NCBI RefSeq assembly: GCF_020520425.1
Contig: NC_079487.1
Span: 62,612,398 to 62,676,397, forward strand
Direction of reading: 5' to 3'
Source of the DNA: Spinacia oleracea
Taxonomy: Eukaryota > Streptophyta > Magnoliopsida > Caryophyllales > Amaranthaceae
DNA length: 64,000 bases
Position numbers and translations under genes: made by a program. The notes under the pieces were generated by a model that was given only the letters and a program-made list of their open reading frames with translations, was not told where the DNA came from and searched no databases. Numbering within the stretch: the stretch's first letter is position 1; each line of letters starts with the position of its first letter. Positions 10,481 to 21,245 of the stretch are shown one piece after another.

Positions 10481-11360
10481 TTTGGCATTTGTGTGTGAGG
10501 CGTGTTTAAGGGTTTTGAATCAGATGGAGTGACACTCGTAAAGACCCTAAAATCGGCGATTTAGATGCATGAGGTTTGAATGATGCTCCTAGGGGTTTGG
10601 TTTCCTAGTTGGAGGCTAATTGGTTTTGGCAAGCTAGAACTGAGGTTAGCCATTCACGCGTGCAAAGAAGCCCACACAATGCACAAGTAGCACGTTGTGA
10701 CACTTATCATGAATATGAATGCGACATGCAAAGTTCTCAACCTAAGGTCGATCTAAGTTTTGTATGATGCAAGTGGTCGGCTTTGGCTGTCAAAAGGTAC
10801 TCGGCTAAGAGACGGATCCGGCGACAAGCTTTCACATTCCGCCTAAGGGAAGTGTGTGTTGGCAGACGGCCTCCATACTTGACATCGGGAATGTCAAGCA
10901 AATGCCAAGCTTCGGTAGGCGCGGAAATGGTCACACACTTTGGTTGGGAGCCGTATGGAGAGTCACCATTTCGTTGCCCCCGGGGCTAGCCCGAATATAG
11001 AACACATCCGTTTGGGCAAGGGTAGAAATTCATTTTGCACAATATGGTGTACAAAAAATGCATGAAATGCCTAGAAATTGAAATTGAAATCGTACTTGAA
11101 TTTGTATTTGTAAAGCTCGTTTTTCGGCACTCGTTCACGAGGCTTGGGAGCGTCCTTCCAGATGTAAAAAAAGACTAACTCCCAACACGAAAAGTTGAGA
11201 AAAAGTGGACGACAAGCCACTGTGAGCCACTGTCCTGGATGCAGGCAGTGGCGTTGGGCGCAGGGGCTGCGCCTGGCGCCAATGCTGGCATCCAGTACTT
11301 CGGCAGATCAGTGGCCGGATGATCGAAATTTGCTCGCATTTTCGAATCGAAATTAGAAAA

Positions 11361-11380
11361 GTCCCCAGCAGAGTCGCCAG
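11361..11380 (-). other. primer binding site (tRNA-Arg type)
   Basis: On the minus strand this reads CTGGCGACTCTGCTGGGGAC, four bases inside the LTR boundary. A TGGCGACTCYGCTGGGGA-like PBS is known from Ogre/Tat elements and is usually assigned to tRNA-Arg. Confidence 0.85.
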
Positions 11381-12224
11381 AATTGTAGGGGGTTATTTTT
11401 CCCGTTTCCTACAAGGGGGGGTTTAGGAGGCCGGCTCGTTTAGAGAACCGTTTGAATTTTTGCACCTCGAAGGAGTCGCCACCAAACTTTATTTAAGGTC
11501 TTGTTTGGAAAGACTCGCAAATGACTCTATTTTTGGATAAGGCCATGAATCCTTGAAACGGATGGGTGAGATCCGGGCTCGGGAACGAAAATGCTTATTC
11601 GGCGAGCTTTAGAAATGTTCAAGTACGTTGGCACAACATTAGTTCAAAAATATACCCTAGATTAGACTATGTGGGTTTGAATTTAGAGCAAAATAGAATT
11701 TCTAATTGTATGGTGGTCACTTTGCTTTACAGATTGATTTAAGGAACCTAAGGCCGGTTTGTCCAAAAATATCTTTGTTAAGCGTGATGTAACCTTTGTA
11801 TTTTGTTGTATTTAGCATGTTGGTGATGAAAGCGATAAAGCAAATAAAGCAACATCACAATACTAAATAAAGTGCGGAATTAGTAAATACAAGACCCCCT
11901 AGAAAAGGACTAGGGAGTAGGTCCACATTGCCTAGAAATGGACTAGGCAAGTAAAGATGCGGAATTGAAAGTGCGGAATTGAAATTGCGGTATTGAAAGT
12001 GCGATATTGAAAGTGCGATATTGAAATTGCGGTATTGAAAGATGCGATATTGAAATTGCAATATTGAAAGGTGCATAATTGAAACTTGTACTTGGGCACA
12101 TGAGATTCGAACGCCAAGAGGCTCCTTAAAAATAAGTGCGCCCGACACAAATTCAAAGCCAAAAATCTCAACTTGGGAGAGGTTGCTCAACCCAAATATC
12201 ACTAGTAGAAAAAACCCTTATTGC

Positions 12225-12545
12225 AGCGGGCTTTTAGACCCCTGTTGCAGCGTACATCGTATGCTGCAACTGGGGGGCCTGCAACAAGTTTGAACTTGTT
12301 GCAGCGTAAAATGTTCGCTGCTAAAAGGGGTTTTTTGCAGCGTACATATGTATGTACGCTGCAACAAGTGCCAAAAAATTGGCAAAAATTTGGACTTGTT
12401 GCAGCGTACATATATATGTACGCTGCAAAAGACTCAACTTTTTGCAGCGTACATTTATTTGTACGCTGCAACAAGTCTGGAATTTTGCGAAATTTTTTTC
12501 CCTTGTTGCAGCGTACAATATATATGTACGCTGCAACAAAGCACT
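12225..12545. repeat. left subterminal palindromes of CACTA-1
   Basis: About five near-perfect palindromes built from TTGCAGCGTACA, a short AT core, and TGTACGCTGCAA, spaced about 40-70 bases. In CACTA elements such subterminal repeats are the binding sites of the TNPA-type protein. Reading frames here are artefacts of the palindromes. Confidence 0.85.
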
Positions 12546-12984
12546 TTTGGCGGGAAAATTCTAATTTTGTTTAGGGATACCTAGAGTGCCTTGCACCAAA
12601 TATAGAAACCTGTCAAAACAATAATAGAATAACACAACCTGTATAACAAATATAAAAACAACAACTGGAGTTTTGTATACTATATATCCCAAAACCAAAG
12701 TGCACATATTACATTTAAATATATGTTCCAATTTCAACATAAACATACATTTTAATATAAAATTTATTCTATAACAACTAAACCAACTCGATCAAGCGCG
12801 CTAAAGCCAATAATAAATACTTGCTGGTAAAAAACTTAGCCCATTGCTCACGAACCACATCAAATTCCTCGCATAAGGCGCAATCCTCGGAGTGTAGACC
12901 TTTACAAAAACAGAAATTTAAATTAAACATTAGATTAAATACAAATTAAATATCACATTTTAACATTCAAGAAACTAATGACAA
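12546..12984. other. CACTA-1 interior, no gene seen
   Basis: AT-rich sequence between the subterminal palindromes and the satellite array. No convincing coding or repeat structure. Confidence 0.4.
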
Positions 12985-12994
12985 TGTCCTAATA

Positions 12995-14818
12995 GTCTAA
13001 AATGAGTCCTTAGGTTCTTTAGTTCAAAGTTGGGAGCGAAAATGTCATTTTAGCCTAAATATGACCTATAACGACCCAATGACCCTATAGGTGCATAAAT
13101 AGATTGGAACGAGTCTTAGATCGTTAAAATTATGCATATTAAACATGTAATAAGTTTTAAATGAGTCCTTAGGTTCTTTATTTTAAAGTTGGGAGCGAAA
13201 ATGCCTTATTTTAGCCTAGATATGACCTATAACGATCAAACAAGCATTAAATGGGTATAAGTAGATTAGAATAAGTCCTAGAAACTCAAAACTAAGCTTA
13301 TTAATCATATAATAATTTAAAAATGAGTCCTTAGGTTCTTAAGTTCAAAGTTGGGAGCGAAAATGTCATTTTAGCCTAAATATGACCTAAAACGACACAA
13401 TGAGCCTTAAATGGGCATAAATGGATTGGAATAAGTCCTAGAAAGTTAAAACTAGAATATAAAACATTTAATAGGTTTAAAATGAGTCTTAGGTTCTTTA
13501 GTTCATAGTTGGGAGCGAAAATGTCATTTTAGCCTAAATATGACCTACAACGACCTAATGAGCCTTAAAGGTGCATAAATAGATTGGAACGAGTCTTATA
13601 AAGTTAAAATTATGCATATTAAACATGTATTAAGTTTAAAATGAGTGCTTAGGTTCTTTATTTTAAAGTTAGGAGCGAAAATGCCTCATTTTAGCCTAAA
13701 TATGACCTATAACTATCAAACAAGCATTAAATGTGCATAAACAGATTAGAATAAGTCTTAGAAACTTAAAACTAAGCATATTAATCATATAATAAGTTTA
13801 AAATGAGTCATTAGGTTCTTAAGTTCAAAGTTGGGAGCGAAAATGACACTTTAGCCTAAATATGACCTATAACGACACAATGAGCCTTAAATATGCATAA
13901 ATGGATTGGAATGAGTTCTAGAAAGTCAAAACTAAGCATATAAAACATTTAGTAAGTTTAAAATGAGTCCTTAGGTTCTTTAGTTCATAGTTTGGAGCGA
14001 AAATGTTATTTTAGCCTAAATATGTCCTATAACGACCAAACAAGCCTTAAATGTGTATAAGTAGTTAGAATAAGTCTTAGAAACTTAAAACTAAGCATAT
14101 TAATCATGTAATAAGTTTAAAATGAGTCCTTAGGTTCTTTAGTTCAAAGTTAGGAGCGCAAATGCCTCATTTTAGCCTAAATATGACCTATAACGATAAA
14201 ACAAACATTAAATGTGCATAAATAGATTAGAATAAGTCTTAGAAACTTAAACTAAGCATATTTATCATATAATAAGTTTAAAATGAGTCATTAGGTTCTT
14301 AAGTTCAAAGTTGGGAGCGAAAATGTCATTTTAGCCTAAATATGACCTATAACGACACAATGAGCCTTAAATGTGCATAAATGGATTGGAATGAGTACTA
14401 GAAAGTTAAAAATAAGCATATAAAACATTTAGTAAGTTTAAAATGAGTCCTTAGGCTCTTTGGTTCATAGTTGGGAGCGAAAATGTCATTTTAGCCTAAA
14501 TATGTCCTATAACGACCAAACAAGCCTTAAATGTGTATAAGTAGTTAGAATAAGTCTTAGAAACTTAAAACTAAGCATATTAAACATGTAATAAGTTTAA
14601 AATAAGTCCTTAGGTTCTTTATTTTAAAGTTGGGAGCGAAAATGCCTTATTTTATCCTAAATATGACCTACAACGATAAAACAAGTATTAAATGTGCATA
14701 AATAGATTAGAATAAGTCTTAGAAACTTAAAACTAAGCCTGTTTATCATATAATAAGTTTAAAATGAGCTATTAGGCTCTTAAGTTCAAAGTTGGGAGCG
14801 AAAATGTCATTTTAGCCT
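12995..14818. repeat. 160-bp satellite array with 480-bp higher-order period
   Basis: Twelve units, each containing AATGAGTCCTTAGGTTCTT, then TTGGGAGCGAAAATG and TAGCCTAAATATGACC. Starts of the first word: 13001, 13160, 13322, 13481, 13640, 13802, 13962, 14121, 14282, 14442, 14601, 14762. The spacing cycles 159/162/159-160, and three sequence types (ATTTTAAAG, AAGTTCAAAG, GTTCATAG) recur in the same order, so the true repeat is a trimer of about 480 bp. No ORF runs through it. Confidence 0.95.
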
Positions 14819-15005
14819 GGGGTTGGATAATTTTAAACACATACTAATTCCAAAATATGCTACATTTTGTCAAGAAATGATCAAAAATAGTTTTAACGAT
14901 CCCACGGCACCTCTCGGACACTCCTGCAAACTTGGAAATAGCTTTGGGCAACTCAAATGAAAGGGCATCGACAATAGCCTGTTAGAAACCATCAGAAGCC
15001 ACACA
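14819..15005 (-). pseudogene. possible captured host-gene exon
   Basis: The minus strand reads an open helical-looking stretch of about 45 residues including DALSFELPKAISKFAG and CRGIVKTIFDHFLTKC, flanked by stops. It resembles helical-repeat plant proteins (ABERRANT LATERAL ROOT FORMATION 4-like came to mind), but that assignment is from memory and weak. It directly abuts the satellite array. Confidence 0.3.
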
Positions 15006-16065
15006 GTTAAATTTATTGTGAGAGTTTTTGTAATTAAAAGGGAAGGGAAGAGAGGCTGGAAAAAAACATCTTGAGATTTATTAAGTAGATTGGTGGGAGA
15101 GTGGAGAACCTCTCGAATGTTCTCAGAGCTGTAGTTCTAAACTTACACTCTATCTATCAAACAATCTTTCCTCTATCATTGTGTTGGGTTTTGCTGTGAG
15201 TTGCGTAGCAGGTACAGCAGGTACAGCAGCAGCAGTGGGTGTATTGCACTAGACGGTGCCCTAACCCGAAACATCTAAGGCATGGCTACTCAATCCACCC
15301 CCTAATGTAGTTGCCATAGATGATGCATAACCCCAACACTTCTAACAATGTTTCACTTCTCACACATGAAGCTAGTTGTAATTTATAAAATGGTTGTTTT
15401 CTTTAGCACCATTGACCAAACCCATCAAAATCCAAAAAACAAACCCACAACAAAATTGGGTGCTTCAATCTTCAAAATTACACAAAACCCTATTCACACA
15501 AATTCACAAACAACCCTAAAAACCCCAAACTAGAGAGAATATAGTGAGATAAATACCTGATCAAGAGAAGGGTTTCAAAGGAAAGAGTGAATATGAGAGA
15601 GAACAACGATTGAATTGTTCTGGGTTTCTTTATCGTCAAAATCTGAAACAGCAGCATCAGAAATTGAGCTGAGAAACTCAACAATCCCAGAAATTACTTA
15701 TTCCGATTGACGAAAATCACCAGCTTCAACTGCCTGCAACAAAAACTCAGTAAAGTGTACATAGTAAACATTGTTAAAAGAGTTTTATTCAGTCATTTGC
15801 ATAAATTTGATCATAAATTTTAGAAGTTTGAAAGAAATGCGGGAGGGGACCTTGGAGCAGGAGACGAGGGATTGTTGAAGGCGAAGAATGAAGGGTTGCG
15901 GAGTTTGCTCCACTGCTGCTGACATTGTTGAAGTTGTGTGGAAAAGAGGTTCCAGTATGCTGGTTTTAGCGCGATTTTGTTGCTCCTGGGTCTGGGTGGA
16001 GCAAAGAGGGATGAGTAACTAAGATATAAAAATAACAAGAAACAATTGCAAAAAAAAACATTTTC
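15006..16065. other. CACTA-1 interior without a confident gene
   Basis: AT-rich; includes a CAGGTACAG/CAGCAG repeat patch near 15210-15235. ORFs on both strands are short and of low complexity. It may hold intron or UTR sequence of captured genes. Confidence 0.3.
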
Positions 16066-16215
16066 CATACCTTCTGCATCTCTGAAGCTTAAGCTCTCAC
16101 AATCTGAATACAGCAGACTCCAGCTGCTTAAGTGTATCAGTAATTATGCTATGTGATTCTTCAGACTACGACAAACTTGGATGAAGTTCTCTAACAGTTT
16201 CCTTAAAGTACAGAA
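16066..16215 (-). pseudogene. MAP65-like gene fragment captured by CACTA-1
   Basis: One minus-strand frame reads KETVRELHPSLS, stop, SEESHSII, then TDTLKQLESAVFRL, stop, ELKLQR, next to a GGTATGG splice-donor-like end near 16070. In plant MAP65 microtubule-bundling proteins a V-x-E-x-HPSL motif is followed at similar spacing by SISNDTL..L...V..L...K..R..KLQ, which this matches. Two in-frame stops show decay after capture. Only one exon is recognisable. A search against plant MAP65 proteins would settle it. Confidence 0.45.
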
Positions 16216-17695
16216 CACAATGAGCTCAAATCCTTCAAGTGTACGATGACCAGGTTTAGATGATCACTCTGCAAGTTCAAAGATTAAATTAATGAAAGTT
16301 TCAGAAAGAAAGGTTTCCTGATAGATAAATAACCTTAACTGAAGTTCTGATTCCTAAGAAAAGGGATGAAAGTTCTGATTCCCCAATAGACAGCTCTGAC
16401 AGATATTTCAGTTCAATGTTTGTGCTTGGATTGGCATGAAACCTCTTCATGATCCAAGTCTGTATCTCCTTGAAGAGATATGGAGTCCGATTTTCCACCT
16501 TCCCATTGAAGAAGAACACAGTGTTTGTTTCTCAATTGAATGAATATTTTTCCAGGAAAACCAACCTTGAAAGGAACAAACAATTATTGTATCAATAAAT
16601 GGAATTCCTAATATATATACATTTGGAGAACATTCTATTTCGTTCCAAAATTTGCTAGTGCAATCATGTCAAACATATGGGATTTCGAACATCTACTACA
16701 GCCAAACATGAAACAATTACAATGATACATCTTGAATGAGAAAACCAAACCAAAATACCAGCAGATCCCAGAGAAACTATTTATTACTGTTGGGTAACCA
16801 ATTCAGATCCCAGAGAGAAAATTCAACAAAAGCAAATCAACCTAAGAAAAATCCCAGAAACATATGCAAAAAAGGGGGGAAATGCCTGAGAACCCAATAA
16901 AAACGGGAATATTCCAGCATTTTGAATATAATTTCCCTCAATATAATGAACAATATATATGACCATGGCAGAGGTGTTGATAGTGCTAAAATACTTGTAA
17001 CACAACTGCTCTAGCTTCCATACAAGAAAACTCTGAAGGGGAGAGAGTGGAAAAGCAAAGAAATTCAGAACCAAAACAAATATGGCTGATACTAATCCAG
17101 TAATCCCTACTGATTCATCAAAACTAGATACTCTAACTTGTAAGTTTTCTACCATGATCACAAACGCAAAATAACCCAAGAATAACCCCACAGCATACTG
17201 AACATACTGAGTATTCACAGCCATTTCAACAACATACTGAGCCTACCATCTACATCTTGCTAGAGAATCCAATCCTCGACCAGATATCATGAATCTTCAG
17301 GTTGCTGCGAATCTTAAGAGCAGGAAAAGAATTTTCAGATATCAAAAGAAGATAAAATCTGAACACCAAAAACCCCTAAAAGTACCTAGACTTAGAAAAT
17401 TCGTAAATTGACAGAAGGTAGGAATTTGAAACAACTAAAACCCCTAAAATTCGAATTTAAAATACCAAGACCCTAGACAATGCAGAAATTGAGAGAAGCG
17501 AATCTGAAACACCAAAAACCCTAAAAAAATCGAAAATTCTAAAAATCAAATTCAGCCCCAAATTATAGAAAAGAAAACCCTAATATACAATTAAATTCAT
17601 CGAAAATTTTTAGTCACTAAGCCAATAATGGAACAACTTGTATAAATTCAAATTCTACAGAGAAAAAGAATATGTAAAATTTGAAGAACTTACCT
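16216..17695. other. CACTA-1 interior, possible intron and flanking sequence of a captured gene
   Basis: AT-rich with many CCTAAAA/AACCCTA words of the kind seen in plant 5' UTRs and introns (17360-17590). Minus-strand ORFs of 72 and 133 codons are present, but I recognise neither. Confidence 0.3.
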
Positions 17696-17749
17696 AGTAC
17701 ATATGGTGAGAGGTTGAGAGCATAACTGCAGGAAGGAGAGAGGAAATCA

Positions 17750-17870
17750 TGAAGAAACGAAGTTCGTAGGAAGAGGAGGGACTGAGGAAGTTCGTAGGAG
17801 GAGGAGGGACTGAGGAAGTTCGTAGGAGGAGGGACTCGTCAGTGAATTTCGTAGGAGGAAAGAAAAGGAT
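17750..17870. repeat. short tandem repeat, GGAAGTTCGTAGGAGGAGG units
   Basis: Four uneven copies of a TTCGTAGGAGGA word with GACTGAGGAAG between them, close to the right subterminal region of CACTA-1. Confidence 0.7.
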
Positions 17871-17894
17871 AGAGAGGAAAGAAAAGAAAAACCA

Positions 17895-18125
17895 ATATTG
17901 CAGCAAACTAATTTTTTACCCGGGCTATTGCAGGGGGCTTTTACTATGTACGCTGCAAAATGAAAGGTCTATTGCAGGGGGCTTTTACTATGTACGCTGC
18001 AACAAACTCTTTTGCAGGGGGCAATTAATTTGTACGCTGCAATAACCCTTTAAAGGGTTTGACCCGCGTTGACCTACAGGTTGTTGAAGCGTATTAATCT
18101 TTGTACGCTGCAACAAGGGGGCTGC
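17895..18125. repeat. right subterminal repeats of CACTA-1
   Basis: Four copies of TTGCAGGGGGC or TTGTTGAAGCG followed by about 10 bases and TGTACGCTGCAA. One arm of the left-end palindrome (TTGCAGCGTACA) has changed to TTGCAGGGGGCTT, so the two ends are not equivalent. Confidence 0.8.
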
Positions 18126-18754
18126 AAAAGGGGGTTTTTCTACTAGTGTATCCTAGATTTTGCATGTTAAACTTGAACTTGAAAGCTTGAATATTGAAGT
18201 TTGGAACTTGAAATAATTGAAATTTGAACTTGAAATGATCCTAGTTTAGGGAAATAACTATGAATAACCCTAAACATGGAAAGATCTTTGAAAATTGAAG
18301 ACTTGAACTTGTATATTGAAAATGGAGTTTGGAATCTCAAAAGACTAAAACTTTAAATGTTAAAAGGTGTTTATCTTTGATTACCCCATGTTTGATGGTA
18401 ATTCTAGTCCAAGAGATGATTGTAAACAACTTGGACATCCTTGAATCTTTGAAAATTGTATTTTGTATTTTGAAAAAGTTTGTATTTTTGGAAAACATGT
18501 GTGATTGTTGCAAGTGGTGTTTTTTAATGATTAAAAACACCAACTTGCTAATCATTTAGAAATCCAAGCAACATAGTTGATTAGAATGGGATTCGGATTT
18601 ACCTAGTTAGGTTTAGGCAAGAGCTCCCAATTGCTTTTTTTGAATTTAGGAATTTTGTATGTGTTTTTGAGGAGTTTTTGAGTTGTATTTTGAGGCGTAA
18701 TGTTGAAATTACGACGTTGTATTGTTTTGCTCCCTTTTCGATGGAAATGAGGGG

Positions 18755-18829
18755 TATTTATAGGAGGGAATGGTGCAAAACGCCAGCACACACCAGCGTA
18801 GGGCGCCAGGCCAGCGCAGTGCGCTGCTG
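18755..18829 (-). promoter_or_regulatory. LTR promoter: TATA box with upstream GGCGCC-rich box
   Basis: On the minus strand, TATAAATA (18762-18755) is preceded within 20-65 bases by GC-rich words including CTGGCGCCC and AGCGCACTGCGCTGG (18829-18781). Placement in the LTR fits the U3 promoter. Layout mirrors the antisense promoter at 1199-1264. Confidence 0.7.
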
Positions 18830-19854
18830 ACGTGGCTTGAATGCCGCCAAAGCAAGGACGCGGGCTCCGTCCTTGTTTCGTCTTGTAGTGTTGTACCCGT
18901 TGTACGAATTGTACTAGGTTTGGCGTTTTGTGTTTGCTTGGAGGTTAAGGCATCGTTTAGCTTCTAAAACCAAGCCTTTCTCGGGTTTTTGAATTCCGGT
19001 TTTACGGGACGGGGCCCGGCATATTCGGTTTTGTGGGTCGACGCCCGAATTTGACTTGCCTTATATGATTTTGAGTGGAAAAGGCCTAGTAAAACCAATG
19101 GGATGGTCTACTAGTTGAGATTTTGCTTGGACTTTGAAATTGGATTTTGAAAGTTGTATTTTGTACCGAGTTCCGGGCGGGGAACGGCCTCGGGGATTGG
19201 ATTTTGGACCTTGGATTTTGGAGGTGTTTTTAGCAATTGGGATTTCCGCCTGGAGTTACTCCAATTACCTAGTAAGGATAATGGTATCGTCATCATCCCA
19301 AAGGGGAGACACAAATTAGGTGTCTACACGGCCGAACCTAGAATTCCCAAATTCGAAGCCTAACTATGACTTTTCGGAGGTTTTAGTTTTTCGAACGCAA
19401 AATTTGTAATTTTGAAGATGTTAAATTAAATATTTGCGCTTCTTGTTGTTAAATCTTGAATTTTTGATTGACCTACTGTATATTTTTAACAAATTTGAAT
19501 GCCTAAGCTTGTTAATTATACAACCTAATTTGTAATTGTAATTAATTTGTTGAAATTCGAATAATTTAGAATTTGATTTTATTTTATTAATTAATTGACG
19601 ATTTAATTAGGCATCCATGATTAAAAACCACCATTAAAATTGTTAATTTATGATAAATTTTAAATTTTTATGATCTAGATTTGAATCCATGATAATCAGA
19701 AATTAATTGATTAATAAATTTTCGATTTTTCGCCCTAAATTTATGAAATTAATATGTTTTATTAATTTGTCAATAAATTTGAATTAAAAAGTTTTAATTT
19801 TTATGAAATTCGCTCATAAAAGTTGCACACACAAAGCAATGGACGCCACGTGTT

Positions 19855-20215
19855 ACCCTTAAAGGGTGTTGTATAGTGCGGGCATGCGACGACGAGCAAA
19901 GGAGCTCGTCGCCCATGCGGTACGAATGCAGCGAGCAACGAGCAATGGCGCGCGCGCCAGGCAAAGGTGTTGGGCGTGTGTGATGTGCGATGGGCGACAG
20001 GCAAGGCATGAGCCGAGCGAGCAGACGCGTGTGAGCCTCGCCCAGCGAAGAGACCAGACGCGTCGAAGCAAGGCGGGATGCGCGCAGCGTGGCCTGGGCT
20101 GGCTGCGATGCGTATGGCCTGCTCGTGCGTTGCCGAGCGATCAGTCGATGGGGCGTTGCTGCCTCATGACTCGATGGGGCTTGGGCGCAAGCCCAAGTGC
20201 CTCGTCTTGTTACGA
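19855..20215. repeat. GC-rich block of the copia family
   Basis: An abrupt GC-rich island in AT-rich DNA, rich in GCGAGC/GCGATGGGC words. A related block lies at the same place in Copia-2 (38300-38960) and, inverted, in Copia-3 (29040-29560). ORFs in it are open on several frames because of composition and are not credible. Confidence 0.7.
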
Positions 20216-21245
20216 TTGATGCGCTTTGATTTTTTTTTTTTTAATTTTCAGTTCGGAAACGATTTTAATTTACTTTAAAATTCGTAATTTAAATTGTTTT
20301 CTAGGAATTTAATTTTGAATAATCTAATTATTATAAATTCTAATTTATACTAATTATTTTACTAAAATTAAAACCTTGAATAAATTTAAATTTAATTATT
20401 TAATTCAACTGAAAATAAAATTAAAAGGATTCAATTATAAATTCATATGAGATTTAAATTTTAATTAAATTTGTATGTTTCCGGTTAGACTATAAATACA
20501 ATTTTATGTTTAAAATTAGTAAAGCATGTAAATTTATTGGTTTAAGTCGGAGCGTTTAGTCATAAACTCTTGATTAGGTCTACATTCCTTTAAGGTTAAA
20601 ACAACTTGATTAGAATTAATAAGGATTGAATAATTGGTAGATTATTGGAAGTCTTGATTAATTGCTGCAAATCTTTACGTGATGCATAATATGTTCTACT
20701 AACCAGCTATGTGGGCCATTCATGATAATGAATGGGTGAATGGTATATATTGTATATGTACTGTTTTGCAGGTTATTGAAAAGTGACTAGTATGGCCCAA
20801 ATATGATAGAAAATATGGTCTGCATACCATTAATTTGAATGTAAAATTGCTCTAATGCACCAAAGTTTTTAATTCAAATATGGTCTGCGTACCATCAAAT
20901 AGTTGTAATTAGTTTAATTATAGCTTATCCTATTTGAAGAAAATGGCGCCTCCTATGGTGAAATTCAAGACGGAGTTTCCAATCCATTTTCAAGACGGAG
21001 TTTGAAGTTGAAGCTTCAAGATGAAGTCGGGCCATACTAGATCACATTTATATCTTATGCATGTTTTAAGTTATTTATTGCTTTAAATATGTCTTAATTA
21101 TGCATGAGATTGTGGCTTGATTATGTTGCATGATTAAGGATTTTAGTTCACTTAAAATCTAACCAACATAGTAAGAGCCTTAAGTTCCAAACTTTAAAAT
21201 TGAGTTAAAAGGTGCCATGCCAAAATAACACTACTTGGATAAACC

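Larger units (their letters stand above)
8853..11360 (-). other. long untranslated leader of the Tat element
   Basis: About 2.5 kb between PBS and gag, with no gene. It holds two tandem-repeat arrays (9060-9530 and about 9610-10480) and a non-repetitive part (10490-11360) that includes a GGCGCC-rich patch at 11252-11280. Long leaders are usual in Tat elements. Packaging or dimerisation signals would be expected here but cannot be named from sequence. Confidence 0.7.
12200..18148. mobile_element. CACTA-1, non-autonomous En/Spm-type DNA transposon
   Basis: 5.95 kb. Left end CACTAGTAGAAAAA and right end TTTTTCTACTAGTG are perfect inverted termini, flanked by a 3-bp TSD TAT (12197-12199 and 18149-18151). 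Subterminal regions carry repeated TTGCAGCGTACA motifs. No transposase ORF is present, so it depends on an autonomous relative. The interior holds a 160-bp satellite array and likely pieces of host genes. It lies in the Tat 5' LTR, so it moved after that element inserted. Confidence 0.95.
1..19328 (-). mobile_element. Ty3/gypsy LTR retrotransposon, Tat-like lineage (3' LTR beyond left edge)
   Basis: Read on the minus strand the order is 5' LTR (19328 to 11384, split by a CACTA element), PBS (11380-11361), long leader, gag, protease, RT, RNase H plus a second archaeal-type RNase H, integrase, then a region with genes on the opposite strand. A second RNase H after the first, a tRNA-Arg-type PBS, a long repeat-rich leader and antisense genes downstream of integrase are known traits of the Tat/Ogre/Retand group; the family call rests on these. 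The 3' LTR is not seen and must lie left of base 1. The outer LTR end joins copia internal sequence at 19329, so the element inserted into Copia-1. Several premature stops mean this copy cannot make Pol. Confidence 0.9.
11384..19328 (-). repeat. 5' LTR of the Tat element, split by CACTA-1
   Basis: Plus-strand termini are TGTAGGGGG at 11384 and GTGTCTACA ending at 19328, so on the minus strand it opens TGTAGACACC and ends CCCCCTACA. Without the CACTA element and its duplicated TAT the LTR is about 1.99 kb. A TATA box for the genomic RNA (TATAAATA on the minus strand) is at 18762-18755. Beyond 19328 the sequence changes to copia internal DNA. Confidence 0.88.

Noticed and set aside
16823..17224. 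133-codon minus-strand ORF with hydrophobic stretches
   Set aside because: Looks like AT-rich intron or UTR sequence; I recognise no family, and nothing upstream supports it as a gene.
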